NCBI GenBank assembly: GCA_903813345.2
Contig: CAIIXF020000007.1
Coordinates: forward strand, 24,293,564 to 24,357,563
Origin: Owenia fusiformis
Taxonomy: Eukaryota; Annelida; Polychaeta; Sabellida; Oweniidae
Direction: 5' to 3'
Length of the DNA stretch: 64,000 nt
The notes beneath the pieces were generated by a model, which worked only from the letters and a program-made list of their open reading frames with translations, ran no database searches and had not been told where the DNA came from. Numbering within the stretch: the first letter of the stretch is position 1; each line of letters begins with the position of its first letter. Shown here piece after piece: positions 12,091 through 23,046 of this stretch. The translations under genes were made by a program, and so were the position numbers.

Positions 12091-13480
12091 GCAAGTGGCG
12101 TAAAAGAGAAATGAAATATATAAAATGAAGAGTGACAAAACAGAAAAGACCAAAAAGTGTTAAACACATTTAGAAAAAGAAATCAAGAGTAAAACAGTTG
12201 AAAGGAAACAGTATCCCAAATATGATCTAGCGTATAAAGAATCATTGTCTGAAGACCCCTCCCTACATTGACTGAGAAACCCTTATCACAATCAAAAAAA
12301 ACAAAAACAACAGGATATGAAATATGAAACATTTTTTGTCCTAAATTCATATTAACAAGAAACCAACCATTTCAATTTTACCATTTCTAAATTTACATTT
12401 TGTGGCCATTTTTTGGCTTTAAGTTTTACATTACTCCTTTCTTTTACCTTATATCATTGTATACCATGTACCTGTCTAAATGAATAGACGCAAATAAAGA
12501 ATACATACATACATTAGGTAAAACAATTTCTCAGGTGAAATGTGTAGTCCAATGTGTATCAGCTCAAGCTCATTTCTACAGATACTGTACCAATACAAGT
12601 TTGAAAACAGAAAGATGTGATGAGTATCAGAATAGATATTAATAACGCAGATGTGAGTAGGTAGTTACCAGATTCACCACCAGATGCCTCGTTCGGGTCA
12701 GATAGCATGGCGGATATAGTAGAAAGTTCCCTTTAACTTAAATTACATCTATTTGCATGGTTCAATTTTCATATAACCCTTATGTATCTAATAGTTATGC
12801 AAATTAAAATATGTGAGTAAAAAAAAAAGTTATTTGTCCAATACAAGATAAGATAATTCACTTTTTGTGATTTTGTAACATGGGTTCTATGGGGAATCAA
12901 CCCCGAACAAGAAGTCGCATTTTCAAAAAAAATAAAAATTTTCAAAGTTAATAGACAATTTTCGAAACCATATTTCTAGATGTACTTTTACATGCAGATA
13001 AATTTTGAATATTTAATGACGTAAATCAAGATTATTTCTACTCGCATCTAGTCTATTGACTTAATCTCAGAATTCTGCAAATATCAGGGCATGAAGCATT
13101 ATAAGATCAGTGAAGCATATAGCCTCAGGAAAATACCACCAATTTGGTAATTAGCTAATGTCAAGAAATGGAAGGGCTGCCTACACATCAGATGCTAATA
13201 AAAGAGCATTGTTGCATTGATTAAATTCCAAGTAAATGCATTTCTATCATATTCTCTTTCATACATGTACAAGAAAAAATGTCAAAGAGATCTGCCTGTG
13301 TAAAAATCATACAATGTATAAGTGACTTTTAAGAATTTATAGTGTTGATGAAAATCCCTGATCTAGACTGTTCCAAATAGAAAAAATTATGATAGTGGTA
13401 TCTTCAAAGATGGGAAAATAAGTCATATTAAGAAAATACGATGATAAACCAACAAGTGGGACATTTAAGAACAAATGTCA
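12091..13480. other. no certain gene; possible retroelement tail
   Basis: 12440-12515 ends in AATAAAGAATACATACATAC, which resembles a non-LTR retrotransposon 3' end with a short repeat tail, but no coding remnant was found. The exon-like segment at 12672 is listed separately. Confidence 0.35.
12672..12711 (-). other. exon-like segment with start codon and donor
   Basis: Minus strand: an ATG in a CCGCC context reads MLSDPNEASGGES and runs into a GTAACT donor, leaving 1 nt. It could be a first exon of a short transcript. It cannot follow exon 24 in phase from any nearby AG, except as a 19-nt microexon. The plus strand also shows a short open run from ATGGCGGAT, so coding status is unclear. Confidence 0.15.
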
Positions 13481-13484
13481 AAAA

Positions 13485-15245
13485 ATGTCTGTAACAACAA
13501 ACCAGAACAACGGCAACGCCAAAGCGTAGCGAATCCCATCGAACAGAAATGGCTGGCATTTTTACAAACGAATAGCAAATATCATAAAACAACACACCAG
13601 AAAGGCCACCATTTTCAAAATGGTTGCTCACTAGCCAAGTTGTCATCAGAAGAAATAATATGCTTTTAAGTAGCCATCTCTAAAATTTTTGAAAAATCTC
13701 ACACGTACTTGTAAAATTACACACATAAAAATGGTGGCCATTTTTCAAAATGGCCAACTACTCCCCAAAGTTTTATTAGACAATGTGCCATGCTTAAAGT
13801 ATTCACATATCAAATATGAACAAAATCGCTCCACTACTTTTCGAGTTATAGTAAAATATGTTAAAATGGCGGCCATTTTTCAAAATGGCCACCGTCTACC
13901 AAAAGTGTCATTAGAAATAGACAGTGTGCCATGCTTATAGTATTCACATACCAAATATGAACAAAATCACTCCACTACTTTTCGAGTTATAGTAAAATAC
14001 GTTAAAATGGCGGCCATTTTTCAAAATTTTTTTCAAAATGGCCGCCTTCTACCAAAAGTGTCATAGGACAGTGTGCCATACTTATAGTATTCACATACCA
14101 AATATGAACAAAATCGCTCCACTACTTTTCGAGTTATAGTAAAATACGTTTTCAATTTTTTTTTCAAAATGGCCGCCTTCTACCAAAAGTGTCATAGGAC
14201 AGTGTGCCATGCTTATAGTATTCACATACCAAATATAAACAAAATCACTCCACTACTTTTCGAGTTACTTGTAAAATTACACACATAAAAATGGTGGCCA
14301 TTTTTCAAAATGGCCAACTACTCCCCAAAGTTTTATTAGACAATGTGCCATGCTTAAAGTATTCACATATCAAATATGAACAAAATCGCTCCACTACTTT
14401 TCGAGTTATAGTAAAATATGTTAAAATGGCGGCCATTTTTCAAAATGGCCACCGTCTACCAAAAGTGTCATTAGAAATAGACAGTGTGCCATGCTTATAG
14501 TATTCACATACCAAATATGAACAAAATCACTCCACTACTTTTCGAGTTATAGTAAAATACGTTGAAATGGCGGCCATTTTTCAAAATTTTTTTCAAAATG
14601 GCCGCCTTCTACCAAAAGTGTCATAGGACAGTGTGCCATACTTATAGTATTCACATACCAAATATGAACAAAATCGCTCCACTACTTTTCGAGTTATAGT
14701 AAAATATGTTTTCAATTTTTTTTTCAAAATGGCCGCCTTCTACCAAAAGTGTTTTTAGACAGTGTGCAATGCTTATAGTATTCACATACCAAATATGAAC
14801 AAAATCGCTCCACTATTTTTTGAGTTATAGCAAAAATCGTAAAATTACGAGTAAAGGCCGCCATTTTCCAAGATGGCTGCCATGTGCTTCTTTAATATCT
14901 ACATTTGTAGCATTATAAATGTCCTTTATAATTTTTTTACATTTAAAACATATTGCTATTACAGTTTTACATATTACACCTAAATTACTGTAAAATCGGC
15001 ACTAAAATGGCCGCCATTTGGCCATTTTGAAAATCGGCTTTCGAGCAGAACTTCTCCCCCCATAGGGTATATGTGTACAAAATATGAACAAAATTGGGCC
15101 AACGGTATTTGAGTTATTGCCCGGACGGACGGACGGACGTACGTATGTACGTACGGACGGACGGACGTACGGACGGACGGACGTACGTACGGACGGACGG
15201 AGGCGTTCCCTATATCCCTCCGAACTTCGTTCGATGGGATAATTA
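13485..15245. mobile_element. ATGGCGGCC-rich element with internal 560-bp duplication
   Basis: Starts AACGCCAAAGCGTAGCGAAT then CCCATCGAACAG, and ends CGAACTTCGTTCGATGGGAT, so the ends share an inverted ATCCCATCGAAC. The interior is made of ~125-bp modules (CAAATATGAACAAAATCGCT, CTTTTCGAGTTATAG, AAAATGGCGGCCATTTT, CTACCAAAAGTGTCAT). One block (from 13707) is repeated almost exactly 560 bp later (from 14267). The GGAC/CGTA simple repeat at 15121-15200 precedes the right end. Not coding; open frames in it are repeat artefacts. Confidence 0.75.
15121..15200. repeat. GGAC/CGTA simple repeat
   Basis: Alternating GGACGGAC and GTACGTAC tracts. The same tail occurs at 48045-48068 and 49128-49170. 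Confidence 0.95.
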
Positions 15246-15497
15246 CAATTCAAATAGGTGTACATTGTGACTTTCAAAAAGCATTGTTTAAGAATGATAA
15301 ATTACTCTTTTCAAATGAAACAAAATACAAGAACATGTGTTACTTCAATAAAACCATATTCTCTGCTCTATCATTATCATATAATGTAAAATACATTGTG
15401 TCTTGTGTCATTAATCAGTTTGAGACCTTGTACATTGTGCTCTTAAGTAAAGTGTGTGAGAATAACTTGAGCATATTTGTTTGTTATTGTGAAGAGC

Positions 15498-16660
15498 ATA
15501 AACTGATGTTGGTTTTTATCATAAAGGACACCAATAGAAATGGTTAAGGTTGTTTGTTATCGTGAAGGACATAAATAGAAATGGTTGAGGTTGTTTGTTA
15601 TCGTGAATGACATCAATAGAAATGGTTGAGGTTGTTTCTTTTCATGAATCACGTAAATAGAAATGGTTGAAGTTGTTTGTTATCGTGAAGAACATAAATA
15701 GAAATGGTTGATGTTGTTTGTTATCGTGAATGACATCAATAGAAATGGTTGAGGTTGTTTGTTATCTTGAAGGACATCAATAGATATGGTTGAGCTTGTT
15801 AGTTATAATGAAGGACATCAATAGATATGGTTGAGGTTGTTTGTTATCATGAAGGACATCAATAGAAATGGTTGATGTTGTTTGTTATTATGAAGAACAT
15901 CAATAGAAATAGTTGATGTTGTTTGTTATCATGAAGGACATCAATAGAAATGTTTGATGTTGTTTGTTATCATGAAGGACATCAATAGAAATTGTTGATG
16001 TTGTTTGTTATCATGAAGGACATCAATAGAAATGTTTAATGTTGTTTGTTATCGTGAAGAACATAAATAGAAATGTTTGATGTTGTTTGTTATCATGAAG
16101 GACATCAATAGAAATGTTTAATGTTGTTTGTTATCGTGAAGAACATAAATAGAAATGGTTGAGGTTGTTTGTTATCGTGAATGACATCAATAGAAATGGT
16201 TGAGGTTGTTTATTATCTTGAAGGACATCAATAGAAATGGTTGAGGTTGTTTGTTATCGTGAAGGACATAAACAGAAATGGTTGAGGTTGTTAGTTATCG
16301 TGAAGGACATCAATAGAAATGGTTGAGGTTGTTTATTATCTTGAAGGACATCAATAGAAATGGTTGAGGTTGTTTGTTATCATGAAGAACATCAATAGAA
16401 AGGTTTGATGTTGTTTGTTATCATGAAGGACATCAATAGAAATGGGTGATGTTGTTTGTTATCGTCAAGGACATCAATAGAAATGTTTGATGTTGTTTGT
16501 TATCATGAAGGACATCAATAGAAATGTTTGATGTTGTTTGTTATCATGAAGAACATCAATAGAAATGGTTGAGGTTGTTTGTTATCGTGAAGGACATCAA
16601 TAGAAATGGTTGAGGTTGTTTGTTATCGTGAAGGACATCAATAGAAATGGCTGAGGTTCA
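15498..16660. repeat. 41-bp tandem array, about 28 copies
   Basis: Unit starts ATGGTTGAGGTTGTTTGTTA and ends GACATCAATAGAA. Copies alternate between sub-variants (GAGG or GATG; ATAAAT or ATCAAT), with blocks of the same variants repeated, which suggests multi-unit duplications. Confidence 0.95.
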
Positions 16661-17671
16661 TTGTACCTATGCATGCCCTGGCCTGGCTACCTATTAAAGT
16701 GTTTAGCGCCATTCTTATACTCAGACAATCTCAACGTTGCAAATTGCTATAAGGGACTTATAAGGGACTGATAAAGAGCTGCGATCTCAAATAATGGGTT
16801 AGCACCAGTTTCACTTTTTCACATTATAATGGTGAAGCAAAAATCAATCTTTATTGCTTAAAAAGGAAACAATGTGCATCCATTTATTATATAGAGTCTA
16901 TGCATGTATTAATTCAATTGTACTCTCAACATTATTAATTAGAATTGTGTTTAGCCTGGCTGCCTGCCTGGCTGCTGCCTAGAGATCCATAATGTAGATG
17001 AACGTATAAAACAGATCAATATTGAAGCCCTGATATATGCATTAGCTTACACAGTCTCATACAGTGAAACAATGTTCACACTCTTGGTACAATGCGAAAT
17101 AATGAACTACTATTACCCTTTTAAATACATGTAGTGTGATCTTCTTAAGAGATCTTCATCTATACTCAGTGTGAAGTGATTACCAATAGACTCTTGGTCC
17201 CCAGGGTAACTCTTATATGGCACATTGCAAAAATAATTCGTTTCATGTTCAAGCAGCGATAATACTTTTTATTTCAAGGAATAGAAATATAACTATGGTT
17301 GTACTCTCATCATTTTCTCACAAATGTTCCATGATGCATTGAGAATTTTCGCAGCTAAGATGTATTTTCTAACCCTTTCCAACAAAGCCAATATATATTT
17401 TATGTACTTCAGTATTTAAAACATATACTAATACAATGTGATCTGAATATCTTTATGTGATCAGCAGTATACTATGAACGCTTTGAGCACCTGGTCCAAT
17501 CTGTGTTCAATGTTGAAAGGTTTTCCTGTATATATGATGAATGTATACAGACGTAAACTAGAAATGTCACATAGGGACACTGTACATAATTGCACTAAAG
17601 AAAAGAATTAAGAAAAAGCAAGCATAGTTGGCGATTTGTATAGCCAATCCCCTCCCTATCATTTCCAAACT
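16661..17671. other. no gene or repeat recognised
   Basis: AT-rich intronic-type sequence without exon-like or terminal-repeat structure. Confidence 0.5.
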
Positions 17672-17763
17672 GATATTTAAGATACTCAAAAGGTGATATT
17701 TAAGATACTCAAAAGGTGATATTTATACTCAAAAGGTGATATTTAAGATACTCAAAAGGTTAA
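17672..17763. repeat. 23-bp tandem array
   Basis: Four copies of GATATTTAAGATACTCAAAAGGT, one of them shortened by an internal deletion. Confidence 0.9.
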
Positions 17764-19500
17764 TACCTTAACCTTGCTTAGTCTTGCATTAAGATCCTGT
17801 ACCCCCACCTTTTCTATAGGGAGTAAATCTATCATCCATCGCTGTTTATTCGGTTGGTAAATGGGCAATAGGAAGGGAAACAGGGGTAGCGAGAGAGTTA
17901 GAAAGAGAGGGGTGGGGCGGGGTTTTGACTTACTCCAAGTGCTCAGGACAGGATCTCTACAGCTAATAATTACTCTGAAGGCCAGAGCCAAGTAAAAATA
18001 GATGAAGCCCTCTTTTAAATATTCAAAGTCATACTACTGAAAAGCATAATAGCTATTTCAAAGAGATGTCCAAATTCAGAATATTGTACGAGTTTGTACT
18101 CATTGTACTGGTTCTCCTAGAGTACAAGTGAAGATATTAATGACAATAATGATGTCTGCAGATGGGTAACATTTACTTATTTTGAAAAATCAGAGATAAG
18201 GCTGCCGACACTTAGATTTGAAAGACGCCAGGTAGCTAAAAAATCGGGATGTTACTTCATTGATGTGAGATAACTGACACCACAAAGATCCACACTGACT
18301 GAGCCACTCATCAATTGGCCCCTGTTTAAAGATGAAAGATCCAATTTAAGAAACAGAAGGAACATTGGTTTTATATTAAAAATATCTTGTAATACATTGT
18401 CCAGAAATATATGTTCGTAACCATTGTGAAAACAGTTTGAGAGTACAAAACCTTTAGTCTGCAATATTAATTGGGAGAAAAAGTTTTGGGGAGAGGTGGG
18501 GAAATAAGGATCTGTAAGCCCGTGAGACTAAATTCCATGCCCTCGGGCTGGCCTATACATAATATAAAGCAGCGATCCCTGACTCTGACCCCCTCAATGA
18601 ATCATAAGTCCTGCTGTAGTCTTTTCACTCAGACAAAACAACTAAATCCTGCACTCTTGCTTTAGTATATATATATGTACATGAGGCTCCCTGACTTATC
18701 ACATATCACACCTGTTAACTATTATAGATGGCAGGTAAATCAATTACCACCTTGAAATGCATCTGTTTACACATATCTGATCAACAGTAGACTCATATAT
18801 TGGGAATTCCTCTAGACTTAGAAGGTGTTTGTGTGTGGAGGGGGGGGGGGGGCGCAGCAGAGTTGTGTGGATTCCCGAGTCAGGAAGTTATGAATTCTTA
18901 GACCTAATAAAAACATAAGGCTGAGTTAACCTTATACCTTATCTTTTTGGGGCTCTTTTATGCTTTGGTAGCCCTTCTGACATCAAAAACACTTTCACTG
19001 AAAATAATAAATATATAATGCAATGCTTTGCCCATCAAGTTTAATCATTACCAAAATGACCACAAGAGAAGCCTGATCATGTAATTCACATAATCCTTAC
19101 ATAGACAATATATACAATAACATAAATGAGCATATTGAAATTACTAGCAAGGGTATGGATGGAATACAATATCTTATTTGTCTATTTCTGGGTTTAGATT
19201 TACCACAAAAATGCCCAAGTATCTCTAACATATGCATGATCCATCAAAACAATCTGTGAAAATAACATATTATAATTAAGTGTATCTTGATAGATAAGAA
19301 GAGGCGAGTTTCGCAGACTATGATCTAATGTTATGCTCCAAAGTAAAAAGTCAATAACCTGTATTTGACCTTGAATGTACTAAGAAAAAAACAGGATGCT
19401 GGATTAGTTCTGAGCAGATTGATTACAATTACTATGTGATCCAATTGATGTTTTTCCAACATGGCAATGATAGATTGCATGTGATATATGTTCTCAACAT
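17764..19500. other. no gene recognised; poly-G at 18840-18852
   Basis: Contains a GC-richer patch at 17800-17990 whose possible splice sites give no frame matching exon 24, and a G homopolymer run near 18840. Confidence 0.5.
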
Positions 19501-19504
19501 CAAT

Positions 19505-20004
19505 AGATGAATGTGGAGCTGGTGTTTCAATGAGGATCTGAGTGAATAAGAGTACAGAGTGAATGAATGAAAGTAAGAAAGTAATAAAAATGGGTGAGTG
19601 TGTAAATAGGTGTGGGTGATATTAGCAATGAGAGTGAGTAATTGAGAGTGAGAATGGTTGAGTGAATGGGAGTAAGTGAGGGAATGAGAATGAGTGAATA
19701 AGAATGCATGAGTGAATATGAATGAGTAAGTGAGAGTGGTTGAGTGAATGAGAGTAAGTGAGGTTACGAGAGTAATTGAATAAGAATGGGTAAGTGGATA
19801 TGTATGAGTAAGTGGGTGAGTGAGAGTGGGTTAGTGATTTTGAGGGTAGATGAGTGGAAGGCTGATTGAGTAAGTAAATGTATGAGTGGGTGAGTGAAAT
19901 AGTTGCTGAGTAATCATAAAGTGGCTAAGTGGATGACTGAGTGAGAGGGTGAGTGAATGGCTGAAACAATAAGTTAGTAGATGATTGAGTGAGTAAGAGT
20001 GTTA
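19505..20004. repeat. GAGT-type degenerate microsatellite
   Basis: GAGTGAATGAGAGTAAGTGA-like tracts with no fixed period run up to the edge of the mariner-like element at 20007. Confidence 0.9.
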
Positions 20005-21099
20005 TACGAGGGGTGATCAATAAGTAATGGACGCTTTTTTACACAGATGCTTTTTATGGACCAATCCCTTCGATTTTCTGACCAGTGATACATCATTCAA
20101 TTATCTATCAACTCTGAAGATTTGAAAACAAAACATGTAATATATTTTGATATATCTTTATTTCCGAAAAGGATGTGTAGGTACCCCGGGACCGACATGA
20201 CGTCAAACATTCTAAAGCTATTTTTGCTTGTTTAACATTCAATGCAGTTGAATGCAGGCTGAACAAAACAAACCATTATGGTCATGAATTACCTTATTTT
20301 GGTATGCCATAGTTGATTTTGAATATTTTATCATCACTATGTGGAAATCATGCCACATTCACTCAACAGGGCCCTCTACATGGGTTCGATCAAGTGCTAC
20401 ATGTACACAATTCCTCATCCTTTTAACTCAAGATTGTGAGACAAGGCTGAATCCATTCTCTGACATGGTAGCAAGATGCAGTTGCACACTGACAGGTTGT
20501 TTTATTTCATCAATGGCAATAAACCTGCGTCCTTTCTCTATAGAAATAAGTAGTATAGAAATGAATAAGTCACATGTGAGCAGGTCTGGACAATATGGTG
20601 CATTGGCCAAGGGCTCAATTTTGAGGTCCAGGGATATTGTTTTCTAAACATTTTGAGATCTGTGGGCAGGTGCATTGTCCATATGGAGTAGGGTGTTCCT
20701 TTCTCTCACCATCCCTTTCTTCCACAATGCTTTCTCAAATTGACCTGCAAACCCCTTCCATTCAACACTCTGACATCACAATACTTTCTGTTTATGTGTT
20801 ACCAGTCAGCAAAAAATTTCAAACAACACAACACTTGTTGCATATAAAAAGTTCAAATCTAACTGAAATTTGCCAAACTGGCTAAAAAGTGAATATGTGA
20901 CGTAAATGTCGGTCCCGGGGTACCTGTACCTCCTTCACGGAAATAAGGATATATCAACATATATTACATATTTTGTCTTCAAATCTTCAGGATTGATAGA
21001 TAATTGAATGACGTATCACTGGTAGGAAAATCAAAGGGATTGGTCTATAAAAAGTATCTGTGTAAAAAAGCGTCCATTACTTATTGATCACCCCTCGTA
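20005..21099. mobile_element. mariner-like element with ~200-bp inverted ends
   Basis: TA at 20005-20006 and 21098-21099 bound a 1091-bp element. Ends start CGAGGGGTGATCAATAAGTA, and the two arms stay alignable for about 200 bp, to the shared GGTACCCCGGGACCGACAT block near 20180-20200 and 20908-20930. A decayed transposase lies inside on the minus strand. TA duplication plus the transposase core place it in the Tc1/mariner superfamily. Confidence 0.85.
20340..20720 (-). pseudogene. decayed mariner transposase, C-terminal catalytic part
   Basis: Minus strand from about 20710: NTLLHMDNAPAHRSQNV, a stop, then LANAPYCPDLLTCDLF, GRRFIAIDEIKQPVS, and LATMSENGF. Known mariner pattern: DNAPAH carries the second catalytic Asp and YSPDLAPCDFFLF the third; here the spacing is 35 residues including the stop. 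The first Asp region and N-terminal DNA-binding part are missing or unrecognisable. Non-functional. Confidence 0.85.
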
Positions 21100-21103
21100 T
21101 TAT

Positions 21104-22922
21104 GGGAATTATTGTCTGACACACTCATATGCATTGTACCAAGAGTCGGCCATGTCTACATGCATATAATAATATATAAAATGACTGAAGTCAAACTATG
21201 AGGTGAATATTAAAAAGCTTGGACTGCTCAGCAGAATATGGATATCATAACTGATCACCTCCCATCAAGATAATTCATCAAATCATTAAGCAATGATCTA
21301 ATTACAATTCAGCTTGTGTGCAAAATAGAAATGTTTGACTTGTTAGAACATCAGTCTGACATTAAAACATTGATAGCTACTAGAACAATAGAAAAATCAG
21401 ATGTGTCTGTCTAACCAATTCATAAAAACATTTATATAATTTTAAGACAACAATATTACAGAGTGAAATCATCATATTTTTCACATTTACTTGGAAAATC
21501 CATGAAAAAAATCAGTAATCATTTAAACTATAGTTGAAGTAATATTTACTTTTTTTAATCATTTGTTGCAAATTAAAAGTTGGGGGGGGGTCAAATTGTC
21601 AGCAATGTGTCAAGGCAACAGGTCAAAGAAGTCTCAACTTGAAATGTTTTCTTAAGATACAAAGTGCAGAAATATAAAATCAGAGTCTCTGGATATATCA
21701 CAATACTCTATAAGCTGGAATATTGAACATATTCTGAACATGAATGATGTATTACTACATGATTTAAAAAACCTTTGAACAGAACGCAGAAACATATTGT
21801 GATATATGCCCAAAATATTAAACGCTGAATGTGGAATAGCTGGGTGCCAAGATATTTGACAAAAATGATGAGTGAGACACTAAGAAAAATACATACATGT
21901 GTTTCTTCTCTGTTTGACTCGATAAGACTAACTATGAAATGTTTAGATTTAAAAAATTCTTGAAGTAATTATAAAAGCAAAACAAATCACTTATAAAAAC
22001 AATCAAGCTATCCAACCTGCAATAAATAACAACTGGCCAGTGTTTTTGTGTTGTGGAGTCCTGCTTTTAAGATTGCATCATGTACTTTATTTTTTGAGAA
22101 AATAAACAGGTTATCACACAAGTGAAACATAAAAATCAATGAAATGTCTGCCTTGATTATGGATGGTTATATTCTCTATGGCCTCAATGGGCTTGTTTCA
22201 GTCAACAACCCAAGGTTTCCAGTTATCCTTTTCAAGGCCTCATATACAGTAATCACAGCTAGATCCTCAACTTCTTGGTAGTTTCAAATCAAGGAGCTTT
22301 GAATCAATTTTGGGCATGAATTCAACACACTGGGCTCTGATTCAACACACAAAAGCTCTGACTCTACATTAAACCACCATCAACCCCTTATAGATTAAAA
22401 CCCCTGCTTGGTATCTTATGTTTTTAAAATAAACCTTTCTGAAGTGAACATTGCTTGAACCAGGTATTCACAAAGAGAGGTGTTCGCATTAAGATGTTCT
22501 GATAAAATAGGAATGAACAATGAACTGGATGCCCATGATCTGGAACCAAAAAGAGTTCCCATTTGGAGGTGTTCACTTCAGGAGGTTCTGATAAAGGAGA
22601 GTCAGGGCTCAATGGCATTCAGACATCAAAAGTGTTCATATCAAGATGCATTTACTTTATAAAGGTAATAGCTTGTGGGAAGCCATATACCCCTGTGGTA
22701 TTTATCACTGTTATGCGAAAATGATGCCAAAAGGATATTAGTGATTAGACTCAGGTCTAAAAATCAAACTGTCAAAACGTAGAAGATAAAGACAGACACC
22801 TTCAACAGAAGTTGCATTTGAATGTGATACCTTCAATATGTTTATCTGTTACATATTGCTTATATTTAACATTAAGCTTTAAGGGGTTGACCTAGTGGTA
22901 TTTTACTAAAGACTGCTCCTAC
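21104..22922. other. no gene recognised
   Basis: Trio intron or flank to the left of exon 24. A patch at 22430-22660 contains several GTGTTC/GTGAACA motifs like those near 24000 and 40800, perhaps an old dispersed repeat. Confidence 0.45.
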
Positions 22923-23046
22923 CTGTAATGTTGGGAAGATGGCAACTTTGTCTGGAGGTTTGCTGGATAGCGTTGGAGCTACACTCTGCTTCTCTATTTG
23001 ACCTTTGTCTCGACCAAACTTACGCACAGGATTCGTGAGCCATTTC
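22923..23046 (-). CDS. trio: trio exon 24 (KWLTxPVR segment)
   Basis: 124 nt, starts with 1 nt and ends on a codon boundary, donor GTAGGA. It reads [20 protein letters not shown] and ends [18 protein letters not shown] is a conserved island in the linker between SH3 and the second DH domain of Trio and Kalirin, which places the exon firmly in this gene although it is 26 kb from the SH3 exon. I found no certain following exon to the left. Confidence 0.93.

Noticed and set aside
12440-12515. Possible LINE 3' end with ATAC tail
   Set aside because: No reverse-transcriptase remnant or target-site duplication found; the tail alone is too weak to annotate as an element.
13689-14500. Two identical open frames in the ATGGCC array
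   Set aside because: They are 560 bp apart and reflect the block duplication, not a gene family.
20339-20647. 102-codon plus-strand open frame
   Set aside because: It lies antisense to the mariner transposase relic, whose minus-strand frame carries the real family motifs.
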